Positions 55,033 through 63,532 of a DNA stretch of 64,000 nt are shown one piece after another. The position numbers and the translations under genes were made by a program. Under the pieces are notes generated by a model. That model had not been told where the DNA came from and did not search any database. It was given only the letters and a program-made list of their open reading frames with translations. Source of the stretch: Aeromicrobium chenweiae (lineage in GTDB: Bacteria > Actinomycetota > Actinomycetes > Propionibacteriales > Nocardioidaceae); contig NZ_CP026952.1 of the NCBI RefSeq assembly GCF_003065605.1, forward strand, positions 3,348,001 through 3,412,000. Reading direction: 5' to 3'. The stretch's first letter is position 1; each line of letters begins with the position of its first letter.

Positions 55033-56582
55033 TCCGTCCGCGGTCGTTCGCTGAGGCCGTCGAGCTCCGCGCGCACGCCGGCCCCGACGGCGAGCTCATC
55101 CGCCTCGTCGGGGGCTCCGCGCTGAGCGCCGGCGAGCTGCTCGACCGTGCGATCGGCCTGGCGGGATCGCTCGCGTCGGTCGCCGGGACGGGCGACGTCG
55201 TGGCGACCGCCGTGCCGTCCGGCCCCGAGGCCGCGGCGCTGACCGCCGCCATCTCGTGGCTGGGCGCCGTCGAGCTGCCGCTGCCGAACGGTCTCGACCC
55301 CGCCGTGGCCCGCTCGCTGGCGTCGGCCACGTGTTGCGTCGCGGCCGTGGTCGCGCCGGAGCGCCTCGGCGCGGAGCCGCACCTCATCGCGCTCGGCAAC
55401 CACCCCCTCCGACCTGTGCTCACGATCGAGGGCCACGTCGCCGGGCTGCCGCACGTCGACGAGGTTTCCGCGCGTCCGACACCGGCCCACCGTGCCGACC
55501 TCGACGCGCCGGCGGCCGTGATGGTGACGTCGGGGACGGGCGGACGTCCCAAGGGCGCGCTGCTGCCGAACGGCGCCGGCCTCGGTCAGGCCGAGCGGGT
55601 GAGCCGCGCGATGGACTACGACGCGCACGACGTGCTGTTCAACGTCTTCGCCTGGCAGCACGTGAACGCCCGGCATGCCGCCTTCCTGCCGGCCGTCCTC
55701 TCGGGTGCACGGCTCGTGGTCGACACCTTCTCGGTCTCGCGCTTCTGGGAGACCGTGGCGCGCGAGGACGTCACGGCCTTCAATTTCATGGGCGCGGTGT
55801 GCGCGATGCTGCTGCGCCAGCCCGCAGCGTCGGCCGACCGGCTCCACTCGGTGCGTCAGGCCTACGGCGGACCGGCACCCACCTGGCTGCACGCACAGGT
55901 GCTCGAGAGGTTCGGCGTCGAGCTGCGGCAGGCCTATGCGTGCACCGAGCTCGGCGATGTCGCGACCACCGGGCGCGAGGTCCGTCCGGGATCGGCCGGA
56001 CGCATCGTGCCCGAGTACGAGCTGCGAGTCGTCGACGAGCACGGCACACCGGTGGCCGACGGCACCACGGGCACCGTCCACGTGCGGCCGAGGCGGCCGG
56101 ACCTGACGTTCACCGAGTACGTCGGCGACGCCGACGCCACGCGCGCGGCCTGGTCGGACGGCTGGTTCGTCACCGGCGACCGCGGCCGGCTCGACGACGG
56201 CTGGTTCCACCACGAGGGACGCGCTGCCGACGTCATCCGCCGCCGGGGGCTGACGATCGACGCCGAGCGCCTCGAGCAGGTCGCCATGGGGCACCCGGAC
56301 GTCGAGCAGGCCGCAGCCGTCGGCGTCCCGTCCGAGCTGACCGACGACGAGGTGCTCCTCGTGGTCGTGCCCCGCCCCGGCTCCTACCCCGATCCGGCCG
56401 ACGTGCAGCGACACTGCGCGACTCATCTCCCTCGCCACGCCGTGCCCCGGTTCGTGAGCGTCGAGACCTCGCTGCCCCGCACCGGCAGCCTCAAGATCGT
56501 CCACCGGGCGCTGCGCGACCGGCCCCTGCCCCCGACCGTCTGGGACGCCGAGGCGTCCGCGACCCCCCAGGAGAACTCGTGA
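55029..56582 (+). CDS. AMP-dependent acyl-CoA ligase/synthetase
   Basis: ANL-superfamily ligase of 517 residues that activates a carboxylic acid through an acyl-AMP to its CoA thioester. The P-loop-like motif reads [10 protein letters not shown], with Gly replacing the usual second Thr. [20 protein letters not shown] (usual YGxTE) and WFVTGDRG follow; the C-terminal lysine lies in [13 protein letters not shown]. Start GTG 55029 overlaps the aldolase stop as GTGA, and its stop overlaps the CoA-transferase start in the same way. Substrate unknown; the downstream CoA-transferase and hydratase suggest beta-oxidation-like processing. Confidence 0.9.
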   Translation: MIRPRSFAEAVELRAHAGPDGELIRLVGGSALSAGELLDRAIGLAGSLASVAGTGDVVATAVPSGPEAAALTAAISWLGAVELPLPNGLDPAVARSLASATCCVAAVVAPERLGAEPHLIALGNHPLRPVLTIEGHVAGLPHVDEVSARPTPAHRADLDAPAAVMVTSGTGGRPKGALLPNGAGLGQAERVSRAMDYDAHDVLFNVFAWQHVNARHAAFLPAVLSGARLVVDTFSVSRFWETVAREDVTAFNFMGAVCAMLLRQPAASADRLHSVRQAYGGPAPTWLHAQVLERFGVELRQAYACTELGDVATTGREVRPGSAGRIVPEYELRVVDEHGTPVADGTTGTVHVRPRRPDLTFTEYVGDADATRAAWSDGWFVTGDRGRLDDGWFHHEGRAADVIRRRGLTIDAERLEQVAMGHPDVEQAAAVGVPSELTDDEVLLVVVPRPGSYPDPADVQRHCATHLPRHAVPRFVSVETSLPRTGSLKIVHRALRDRPLPPTVWDAEASATPQENS

Positions 56583-58855
56583 CCACCACCCCCACCGCCC
56601 CCTTGCGCGTGCTCGACCTCACCGACCCCCTCGGGCACCAAGGCGCCCGTCTGTTCGTCGGTCTCGGCGCGGACGTCGTCCGCATCGCCCTCGACGGCGA
56701 GCCGACCACCGGCGCGGAGGCGCTGCACTGGCACGCCGGCAAGCGGCTGCTGTCGGTGCCAGACCTCGACCAGCTCGACGCCGCGGTCGAGGCCCTGGTC
56801 GAGCGCGCCGACGTCGTGCTCGAGTCGGGGCCGCGCGCCGGGCTGCGCACGCTCGGCCTGCGCGAGGCCCACCCCGAGGCCTGGGCCCACGTGGCGCACG
56901 TCGTGGTGACGCCGTTCGGCCTGACGGGTCCACGCCGCGACTGGCTGGGCGACGACACCGTGCTGACCGCTGCGGGTGGGATGGCCTGGCTCGGCGGCGA
57001 TCCCGGGCACGCCCCGGAGCCGCCCCCGCGCGAGCAGGGGGTCCAGCTGGCCGGGACGCACGCCGCGATCGGTGCGCTCCTGGCGCTGAATGCCCGGCAC
57101 CGCACCGGCGCCGGGCAACTCGTCGAGGTCTCGGCCCAGGAGGCCGTGGCCGCGACCCTGGAGACCGGCGCGATCGCCTGGATCCACGGCACCACGGTGC
57201 CGGGTCGCTCGTCGGGCGTGTACGGGCATGTCGCCCACCGCGTCTTCCGCGCCGCCGACGGCTACCTCGCCGGCGGATACTCGGGCAGCCCCCGCATGTG
57301 GGACGACCTGCTGGCCTGGATGGTCGAGGAGGGTGAGGCCGACGACCTCGCCGACGAGCGGTGGAAGGACGTCGACGTCCGTTGGGCCGGCCGGCCGCAC
57401 GTCGACGAGGTCGTCGCGCGCTTCGTGGCACGTCGGCCCGCGGGACCGTTCGCCGACGAGGCCCGCCGGCGCGGGCTGCCGTGGGCCGAGGTGGCGTCGG
57501 GGGCGGCGCTGCTCGAGAACCCGCAGCTGCAAGCGCGTCAGTTCTTCGTCGGCATCGAGGGTCCCGAGGGCCTGCAGGACGTCGGACTGGGTTGGGAGCC
57601 GTCCGCGGCTCCACGCCCCGTCACGGTCGCTCCCCCACGGCCGGTCGAGCTGTCGCAGGTCTGGGCCGAGGCCCGGCCGCTGACCCCGCCTCCGCCTCGA
57701 CGACGTCCGCGCGTCGCGCGCGAGGCTGCCCTCGACGGCGTCCGCGTGCTCGACCTGACCTGGGTGCTGGCCGGCCCCTACGTGACCAAGACCCTTGCCG
57801 ACCACGGCGCCGAGATCGTCAAGGTCGAGTCGTTCCACCGCAAGGACCCGACCCGGTTCGCGCCCGGCATGCGGCTGCGTCCCGAGGCCGGCATCGACGA
57901 CGGCGGCTACTTCGTCAACTTCAACCGCAACAAGCACAGCGTCGCGCTCAACCTGCGCACCGACGAGGGCCAGGACCTCCTGCGGCGGCTCGTGCCGCAG
58001 GTCGACGTCGTCGTCGAGAATTTCAGCCCCGGCGTGCTCTCCAAGTGGGGGCTGGACTACCCAAGTCTGCGCGAGCAGAACCCCGACGTCGTCCTCGTCT
58101 CGATGGCCGGCACCGGGCAGGACGGTCCGTGGCGCGACGCCGTGACGTTCGCCGACACTCTGGCGGCGATGTCGGGCCTGACGGCGGAGACCGGTCGCTC
58201 CGACCGGGCGCCGCAGGGACTGACGTTCGGCCTCGGCGACATGGTGGCGGCCAACTCTGCCGTCGTCGCGACCCTCGACCTGTTGAACCGCGGCACCGGT
58301 GGACACGTCGACCTCTCGCAGCTCGAGGCGATGGCCTCGCACCTCGGGTCGGCGCTGCTCCAGAGCCAGCTGCCGCCGGAGCCCGCCCCTCTCGCCGTGC
58401 CGAGGATCGTGCCCACCGCCGGCGACGACCGGTGGCTGGCCGTCGGCGCCGTCGCACCCGACGTCCTGCGCGCCGCGCTGGGCGGGCTCGGCGTCGCCAC
58501 GGAGGCCGCCGACCCGCTCGACGACCTCGAGCGGCACGCCGCCGAGGCCGATGCCGACGAGCTGTCGGGAGCACTCCAGCAGCACGGCGTCCCCGCCCAC
58601 CCCGTCCGTGACGGCCGCGACCTGGTCGAGCTCGACGCGCAGCTGGCTGCCCGCGGGTTCTACCCCGTGCTCGAGCACCCGCTCGCCGGGCCCGTGCCCG
58701 TCGAGGGCATCGTCGCGCGGCTGTCCGGGACGCCCGGCGACCTGTGGGAGCCTGCGCCGCTGCTGGGCCAGCACACCGATGACCTCCTCACCGAGCTGCT
58801 CGGGCTGACGCCCGAAGAGCTCGCCCACCTGCACGAGCAAGGAGCACTCTCATGA
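56579..58855 (+). CDS. double-domain family III CoA-transferase
   Basis: A 758-residue protein made of two CaiB/BaiF (family III) CoA-transferase domains in tandem, about residues 8-360 and 385-750; usual members have one domain of 380-450 residues. The second begins LDGVRVLDLTWVLAGPYVTK and has VDVVVENFSPGVLSKWGL, the family's best-kept block. The first is more divergent. At the position of the catalytic Asp (usually VS-x-x-D) the domains read LVEVSAQEAV and HVDLSQLEAM, so both appear to have Glu. Start GTG 56579 has AGGAG upstream and overlaps the ligase stop. Confidence 0.87.
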   Translation: MTTTPTAPLRVLDLTDPLGHQGARLFVGLGADVVRIALDGEPTTGAEALHWHAGKRLLSVPDLDQLDAAVEALVERADVVLESGPRAGLRTLGLREAHPEAWAHVAHVVVTPFGLTGPRRDWLGDDTVLTAAGGMAWLGGDPGHAPEPPPREQGVQLAGTHAAIGALLALNARHRTGAGQLVEVSAQEAVAATLETGAIAWIHGTTVPGRSSGVYGHVAHRVFRAADGYLAGGYSGSPRMWDDLLAWMVEEGEADDLADERWKDVDVRWAGRPHVDEVVARFVARRPAGPFADEARRRGLPWAEVASGAALLENPQLQARQFFVGIEGPEGLQDVGLGWEPSAAPRPVTVAPPRPVELSQVWAEARPLTPPPPRRRPRVAREAALDGVRVLDLTWVLAGPYVTKTLADHGAEIVKVESFHRKDPTRFAPGMRLRPEAGIDDGGYFVNFNRNKHSVALNLRTDEGQDLLRRLVPQVDVVVENFSPGVLSKWGLDYPSLREQNPDVVLVSMAGTGQDGPWRDAVTFADTLAAMSGLTAETGRSDRAPQGLTFGLGDMVAANSAVVATLDLLNRGTGGHVDLSQLEAMASHLGSALLQSQLPPEPAPLAVPRIVPTAGDDRWLAVGAVAPDVLRAALGGLGVATEAADPLDDLERHAAEADADELSGALQQHGVPAHPVRDGRDLVELDAQLAARGFYPVLEHPLAGPVPVEGIVARLSGTPGDLWEPAPLLGQHTDDLLTELLGLTPEELAHLHEQGALS

Positions 58856-59646
58856 CCTCGTCCACCCCGACCTTCTCCGCCCCGACCGGCTTCAGGATCG
58901 AGCACGACGGACCCGTCGCGACCGTGGTGATCGACCACGGCCGCGTCAACATCGTCGACCCCGAGCTCATTGAGTCGATGCTGGTGCACCTGCCGAGTGT
59001 GCTGGACGACCCCGCCGTGCGCTGCGTCGTGGTGCGCGGCAAGGACCGCATCTTCGTCGGCGGTGCCAACCTCACCGTCATGCGCCGCCTCGACCCCGAC
59101 ACCTACCGGGCGATGCGACGCTGGGTCGACGTCCAGCGCCTGCTCGAGCGCGCTCCCAAGCCCGTCGTCGCGGCTCTCAACGGGCACGCGCTGGGCGGGG
59201 GGGCCGAGCTCGCGCTCGCCTGCGACCTGCGCATCCTGCACGTTCGGGCGACCTTCGGCTTTCCCGAGACCGACCTCGGCATCTTCCCGGGGGCCGGGGG
59301 CTCGCAGCGCCTGCCCCGACTCATAGGTCCGCACCGCGCCAAGCGGCTCATCATGGACGCGACCCGGCTCACGGCGGACGAGGCGCTGGCCGAGGGACTC
59401 GTCGACCTCGTCGCCGGCGACGACTTCGACGCGGTCGTGACCCGCGAGGCCCACCGTCTGGCGTCCCGCCCGACGGCCACGATCGGCCTGGTGAAGTCCG
59501 CCATCGACGCGGGTTGGGGGCTCCCGATCGACGAGGCCATGGCCGTCGAGGAGGAACACGTCATGCGCAACCTCGAGCTCGCCGACGCGGCCGAGGGCAT
59601 CCAGGCCTTCCTCGACAAGCGCCAGGCCGAGTTCGAGGGACGCTGA
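58852..59646 (+). CDS. enoyl-CoA hydratase
   Basis: Crotonase-fold enzyme of 264 residues, last in the operon from dmpF. The oxyanion-hole regions are GKDRIFVGGANLTVM and LNGHALGGGAELALACDLRI; the Glu in GGGAELAL and that in FGFPETDLGIFPGAGGSQRL occupy the two catalytic positions of true hydratases, so water addition to an enoyl-CoA is likely. ATGA overlap with the CoA-transferase stop (58852-58855), and AAGGAG precedes the ATG. Convergent with the IclR gene at 59666 across 19 nt. Confidence 0.91.
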   Translation: MTSSTPTFSAPTGFRIEHDGPVATVVIDHGRVNIVDPELIESMLVHLPSVLDDPAVRCVVVRGKDRIFVGGANLTVMRRLDPDTYRAMRRWVDVQRLLERAPKPVVAALNGHALGGGAELALACDLRILHVRATFGFPETDLGIFPGAGGSQRLPRLIGPHRAKRLIMDATRLTADEALAEGLVDLVAGDDFDAVVTREAHRLASRPTATIGLVKSAIDAGWGLPIDEAMAVEEEHVMRNLELADAAEGIQAFLDKRQAEFEGR

Positions 59647-59665
59647 GCCACGCCGTCACGGGGCG

Positions 59666-60427
59666 TCAGTTGATCGCGTGACCCGCCGCGACCTTCTGGC
59701 TCACCGAGCGCAGCACTGCCGCGTGGCGCGACACGTCGGCGCGGACGACCGGCGTCGTCAGCGACAACGACGCCAGCAGCATGCCGCTCGCTCCGAAGAT
59801 CGGGACCGCGACCGAGCAGTAGCCCGCCGTGGTCTCCTCGATCTCGGTCGCGTACCCGTCGGTGCGCACCCGCCGCAGCTGGTCGAGGAGGACACCGGGC
59901 ATCACGACGGTCGTCGGGGTCACGCGCTGCAGCGGCTCGCCCAGGACCTCCTCGACGAGCGACGCCTGGCCGAAGGCCATCAGCACCTTGCCGCTCGCGG
60001 TGGAGTGCAGCGGCAGACGGCCCGCGATGCGTGAGGGACGGGCCGACTGCGCGGCACCCGCGACCTTCTCGAGGTAGAGCACCTCGAGGCCGTCGAGCAC
60101 CGCGAGGTGAACGGCCTCGCGGGTCTGGTGGTACAGGCTCTCCATGTAGGGCCGCACCGCGTCACGCAGCACGCGGAACCGCGGGACGCGGCTGCCCAGC
60201 TCGAAGGCCCGCATGCCGAGCCGGTACTCCAGCCCGATCCGCTCGAGCATCCCCCACTCCAGCAGCTCCTGGTTGAGCCGGTGCACGGTGGCCTTGGAGA
60301 TGCCGGTGCGTGCGACGATCCCGGTCAGCGTGAGGCTGTCGTCGTCGAGCTCGAACGCCTCGAGGATCAGCCGGGCCTTGCCGAGGACGCTGTTGGCGCC
60401 ACCCTCGCGGACGTCGTCGTCAGACAT
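59666..60427 (-). CDS. IclR family transcriptional regulator (second)
   Basis: A 253-residue regulator. Winged helix at about 12-75 (NSVLGKARLILEAFELDDD, RTGISKATVHRLNQELLEWG), effector domain at about 85-250 (EAVHLAVLDGLEVLYLEKVAG, HSTASGKVLMAFG). It is the final gene of the minus-strand operon and overlaps the 3' end of the M20-like gene by 8 nt, so it is produced together with the pathway it may control. It differs throughout from the IclR protein at 52087. Confidence 0.92.
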   Translation of the reverse strand: MSDDDVREGGANSVLGKARLILEAFELDDDSLTLTGIVARTGISKATVHRLNQELLEWGMLERIGLEYRLGMRAFELGSRVPRFRVLRDAVRPYMESLYHQTREAVHLAVLDGLEVLYLEKVAGAAQSARPSRIAGRLPLHSTASGKVLMAFGQASLVEEVLGEPLQRVTPTTVVMPGVLLDQLRRVRTDGYATEIEETTAGYCSVAVPIFGASGMLLASLSLTTPVVRADVSRHAAVLRSVSQKVAAGHAIN

Positions 60428-61733
60428 CGTGCTCGCCTGGCAGGAGCATCACGGTGCGCACGAGCACCTCGGCGAGCTTCCGCATCGCCGTCAGGTCGAC
60501 GAGGTTCATGCCGCGGGTGAAGTCGATCTCGCGGCCGTCGGGCGTCGCCCCGACCTTGGGCATGCCCGTGCGGGCCGTGGGCACGCCGCGCATGCGCAGG
60601 ATGTTGGCGTCGGTCGCACCGCTGTTGCCCATCGTCACCTGGTGCGGGTGCCCCGCGACGGTCTCGAACGCCGTGACGGCGGCCCGGACGACCGGAGAGG
60701 CGGGTGACGTGTGCGTCGCCGGGACCGCCGCTACCTGGCGCACCTGCAGCTCGACGCCCAGCTCTTCGGACAAGCGCCGCATCTCGTCGCGTACCTCGCG
60801 GACGACCCCGGCAGGCGTCTGCTGCGTCGTGAGCCGCAGGTCCAGTCGCAACCTGACCTGGGCGGGAGTCGACGCGGCGAGCCGGTCGAAGCCCCCGTGC
60901 ACCGAGGACACGATGCCGTGGGGCTGCATCGTCCCGTGCTCGTGACGCGTGGCGTAGCCCGCGAGCCACTCCTCCAGCGCGATCGCGACCCGCCCCGCCG
61001 TAGCGACGGCGTTGCTGTAGGGCAGGCGGTGGCGGCTGCCCGCGTAGGTGTGGAGACCGGACACCAGGACGTCGACCCAGACCAGCCCGACCTCCTCGTG
61101 CAGCACGTGCCAGCCGGGCTTGGCGATGACGGCGTAGTCGGTCGTGAATCCCCGTTCCAGCAGAAGGGCCGCGCCGACGCCATGGCCGGTGTTGACGCGC
61201 TCGGGCTCCCCGACGCCCGGCACGGCGAACGACGGCATGCCGCCGGCACCGAAGCCTCCCACCACGTCGCCCGGTAGCACCACGCCCGAGGCGCGGAACG
61301 CCTGCAGCACTGCCATGACGACGGCCGCGTGACCCTTGGGATTGCCGGCACCGAGTCCCTCGACGACGTCTCCGTCGACGACCGCGCGGGCCGCCAGGTC
61401 TGCCCGCCACGTCTGCGATGCACCCGGGACGTCGAGCGACTCGTCGCCCGTCGTGAACGTGTCGATGGGGGCGTAGAGCATCAGCGAGGGGCCGTCGCCG
61501 CCCGGCACCGTCGCGGCCGCACTGGCCTGGAAGGCGTCGATCGGCTGGACGGCCGCGTCGACGCCGCGTGCGGTGAGCGTGTCGGCGATCCACGTGGCGA
61601 GGGGCCGCTCGCCACCGGTCGGGCTCGCGATGTCGACCATGCCGCACACCGCCTCGAGCAGCAGATCGCGCGTGACGTGCTCGAGCACCGCGGCGACCGA
61701 CCGGTCGAGGTCGGCGCCCGTCTGACCGGTCAC
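60420..61733 (-). CDS. M20-family-like amidohydrolase lacking the usual metal ligands
   Basis: A 437-residue protein of the M20/ArgE-DapE-CPG2 fold, with a catalytic domain and a dimerisation insert around residues 210-330 (VSGLHTYAGSRHRLPYSN, later RLRLDLRLT). The family's GHxDxVP motif reads LMLYAPIDTFT, with no His; the GxGxxDMKGG motif reads GLGAGNPKGH, with Asn for the bridging Asp; and the DEE general-base motif is replaced by GGFGAGGMPSF. The binuclear zinc site therefore seems lost, although NSGATDANIL near the C terminus remains. Function unknown. Its ATG overlaps the hydratase stop as ATGA. Confidence 0.78.
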   Translation of the reverse strand: MTGQTGADLDRSVAAVLEHVTRDLLLEAVCGMVDIASPTGGERPLATWIADTLTARGVDAAVQPIDAFQASAAATVPGGDGPSLMLYAPIDTFTTGDESLDVPGASQTWRADLAARAVVDGDVVEGLGAGNPKGHAAVVMAVLQAFRASGVVLPGDVVGGFGAGGMPSFAVPGVGEPERVNTGHGVGAALLLERGFTTDYAVIAKPGWHVLHEEVGLVWVDVLVSGLHTYAGSRHRLPYSNAVATAGRVAIALEEWLAGYATRHEHGTMQPHGIVSSVHGGFDRLAASTPAQVRLRLDLRLTTQQTPAGVVREVRDEMRRLSEELGVELQVRQVAAVPATHTSPASPVVRAAVTAFETVAGHPHQVTMGNSGATDANILRMRGVPTARTGMPKVGATPDGREIDFTRGMNLVDLTAMRKLAEVLVRTVMLLPGEHDV

Positions 61734-62539
61734 GATGCCTCCTCGGGCTTGGCCGGACGGGGTGCCCCCAACCTGACCGAGGCGACGACCTGGCCGTCGA
61801 CCTCCGCAGCGTACCGGCCGTCACCGGCCAGTGGCGTCGCCGTGCCGAACGCGTCGAGCACCACGATCTCGCCGGCTCGCAGGGGTCTGCCGTGCTGCTC
61901 AGCGGCGGTCGCGAGCGCGGCGAGGCGCTCGACCGTCCGGTCCCAGCCCGTCTCGACGGATGACGCGAGAGGTTGACCGTCGAGCAGCACCTGCGCCAGC
62001 CACGGGCCCGGCGCCTCGCGTGGAGACCGTTCCGGGCCGAGCACCACGAGCCCGGCGCCGGCGTTGTCGGCGATGACGTCGACCGCCGTCGCCCGGTCGG
62101 CGATGACCCTCAGGTCCGCAATCTCGAGCGCGGCACCCACCGCACCGATGGCCTCGCGCACCGCCCGGGCCGCGGCACCGGCGCCGACCTCCCGCGCGAG
62201 CCGAACCGTCAGACGCGCCGCGATGCGAGGCTGCACGAGATCGCGACCCGTGACGAGCTCGTCGTGACGGACGACCATCGTGTCGACCAGTGTGCCCGCG
62301 GCGGCCGCGGGTCCGCCGTGCGAATCGGTGAGGTCGAGCATCTTGCGACCCCACACGTGCGCCCCGCTGATGACCTGCAGCTCGGTGACGAGCCGCTGCA
62401 CCGCATAGGCCGCTGCGAGGTCGTCCCCGATCAGGTCGCCGACAGGCTCGCACGGTCGGTGCACCGAGTCGGCGTGCCGGAGCCTCTCGGCGGCGTGCTG
62501 GACCGCCAGGTCACCCGCAACGTCCGACACGCCGTCCAC
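61730..62539 (-). CDS. 2-keto-4-pentenoate hydratase family protein
   Basis: A 269-residue protein of the FAH-related hydratase group (MhpD/XylJ/HsaE) that adds water to 2-hydroxypenta-2,4-dienoate to give 4-hydroxy-2-oxovalerate, the substrate of the aldolase at 54007. The C-terminal part VGAALEIADLRV and VDVIADNAGAGLVVLG matches the family's metal-site region. The usual GYKIGLTS segment is replaced by VWGRKMLDLTD, so the substrate may differ. It is cotranscribed with the M20-like gene (overlap 61730-61733) and starts 10 nt after the oxidoreductase stop. Confidence 0.82.
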   Translation of the reverse strand: MDGVSDVAGDLAVQHAAERLRHADSVHRPCEPVGDLIGDDLAAAYAVQRLVTELQVISGAHVWGRKMLDLTDSHGGPAAAAGTLVDTMVVRHDELVTGRDLVQPRIAARLTVRLAREVGAGAAARAVREAIGAVGAALEIADLRVIADRATAVDVIADNAGAGLVVLGPERSPREAPGPWLAQVLLDGQPLASSVETGWDRTVERLAALATAAEQHGRPLRAGEIVVLDAFGTATPLAGDGRYAAEVDGQVVASVRLGAPRPAKPEEAS

Positions 62540-62548
62540 GACCGGCGC

Positions 62549-63532
62549 CTAGGAAGGACGGACGACGGCGCGGCCCCGGACGCGACCCGTACCCAGGAGC
62601 TCGAGAGCCTGCCCGAGGTCGTCCATGCCGAAGGTCTCGTGGTCGAGGGTCAGGTCGCCGGACACGAGCATCGCCGCCAGCTCGGGCAGCAGCGCTCGGG
62701 CCTCGCGCTCGCGCCGGATCATGTTGACCGGAAGCAGCGCGACGTCGTCGAGCAGCCAGTTGGACAGACCAAGACGCACGTCGTCGCCCGCGACGTAGCC
62801 TATCGACACGGCGCGTCCGCCCGGGCGGACCCAGCGCGAGCGCGCCGGCAGGTCAGCCCCGCCAAGCGTGTCAACCAACAGCGTCGCCGGACGGTCGCTC
62901 GCCAACGCGGCGATCGCGCCGTCGTCACCGGACACGACGACCGTCGCGCCAGCCGCCACGCGCTCGACCTGCGACTCGTCGGCCACGAGGGCCGTGACCT
63001 TCGCTCCGCTGAGGAGCGCGAGCTGGGTGACCATGGAGCCGACCGCACCCGCTGCACCGGCGACGGCGACGTGCTCGTCGGCGACCGGGACGTCAGCGAG
63101 CCACCCACCGAGCCGACCGACGCCGTGGAGTGCCGTGTGGGCCGTCGTGGTCGGCTGGAAGAACGTCGCGCCGACCTCGGGGTCCAGGCCCTCGGGCAGC
63201 TCGGTGAGGGTCTTGTCCTTCGTCACGACGAGCTCGGCCCACGTGCCGTCGCGCATGAGCCCGATGCCCCCGCCGCGCAGGATGACCCGGGTACCGGGCG
63301 CGAAGCGCTCGGACGTCACGACGACGCCGCAGCCCTCGACCCCGCCGACGTAGGGCAGGTTCGGCTTGATGCCGAAGTCGCCGCCGGCGACGGTCACGTC
63401 GAGGTGGGAGACAGCCGCCACCTCGACCCGCACGAGGGCCTCGCCCTCGCCCGCGACGGGCGCGGGGACGTGCTCGACGACGGGTGCCTCGCCCCACCCG
63501 TGGATGCGGGCGGCACGCATCGTGTCACTCAT
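62549..63532 (-). CDS. zinc-independent alcohol dehydrogenase / quinone oxidoreductase-like protein
   Basis: Medium-chain dehydrogenase of 327 residues, quinone-oxidoreductase type. The N-terminal catalytic domain shows LPYVGGVEGCGVVV and TRVILRGGGIGL; the NADPH motif is VAVAGAAGAVGSMVTQLAL. The cysteines and histidine that bind zinc in true alcohol dehydrogenases are missing. It could reduce an enone or quinone intermediate of the pathway. Start 63532 overlaps the hydrolase stop as ATGA (63529-63532). The open frame runs further upstream but there overlaps the hydrolase coding region. Confidence 0.88.
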   Translation of the reverse strand: MSDTMRAARIHGWGEAPVVEHVPAPVAGEGEALVRVEVAAVSHLDVTVAGGDFGIKPNLPYVGGVEGCGVVVTSERFAPGTRVILRGGGIGLMRDGTWAELVVTKDKTLTELPEGLDPEVGATFFQPTTTAHTALHGVGRLGGWLADVPVADEHVAVAGAAGAVGSMVTQLALLSGAKVTALVADESQVERVAAGATVVVSGDDGAIAALASDRPATLLVDTLGGADLPARSRWVRPGGRAVSIGYVAGDDVRLGLSNWLLDDVALLPVNMIRREREARALLPELAAMLVSGDLTLDHETFGMDDLGQALELLGTGRVRGRAVVRPS

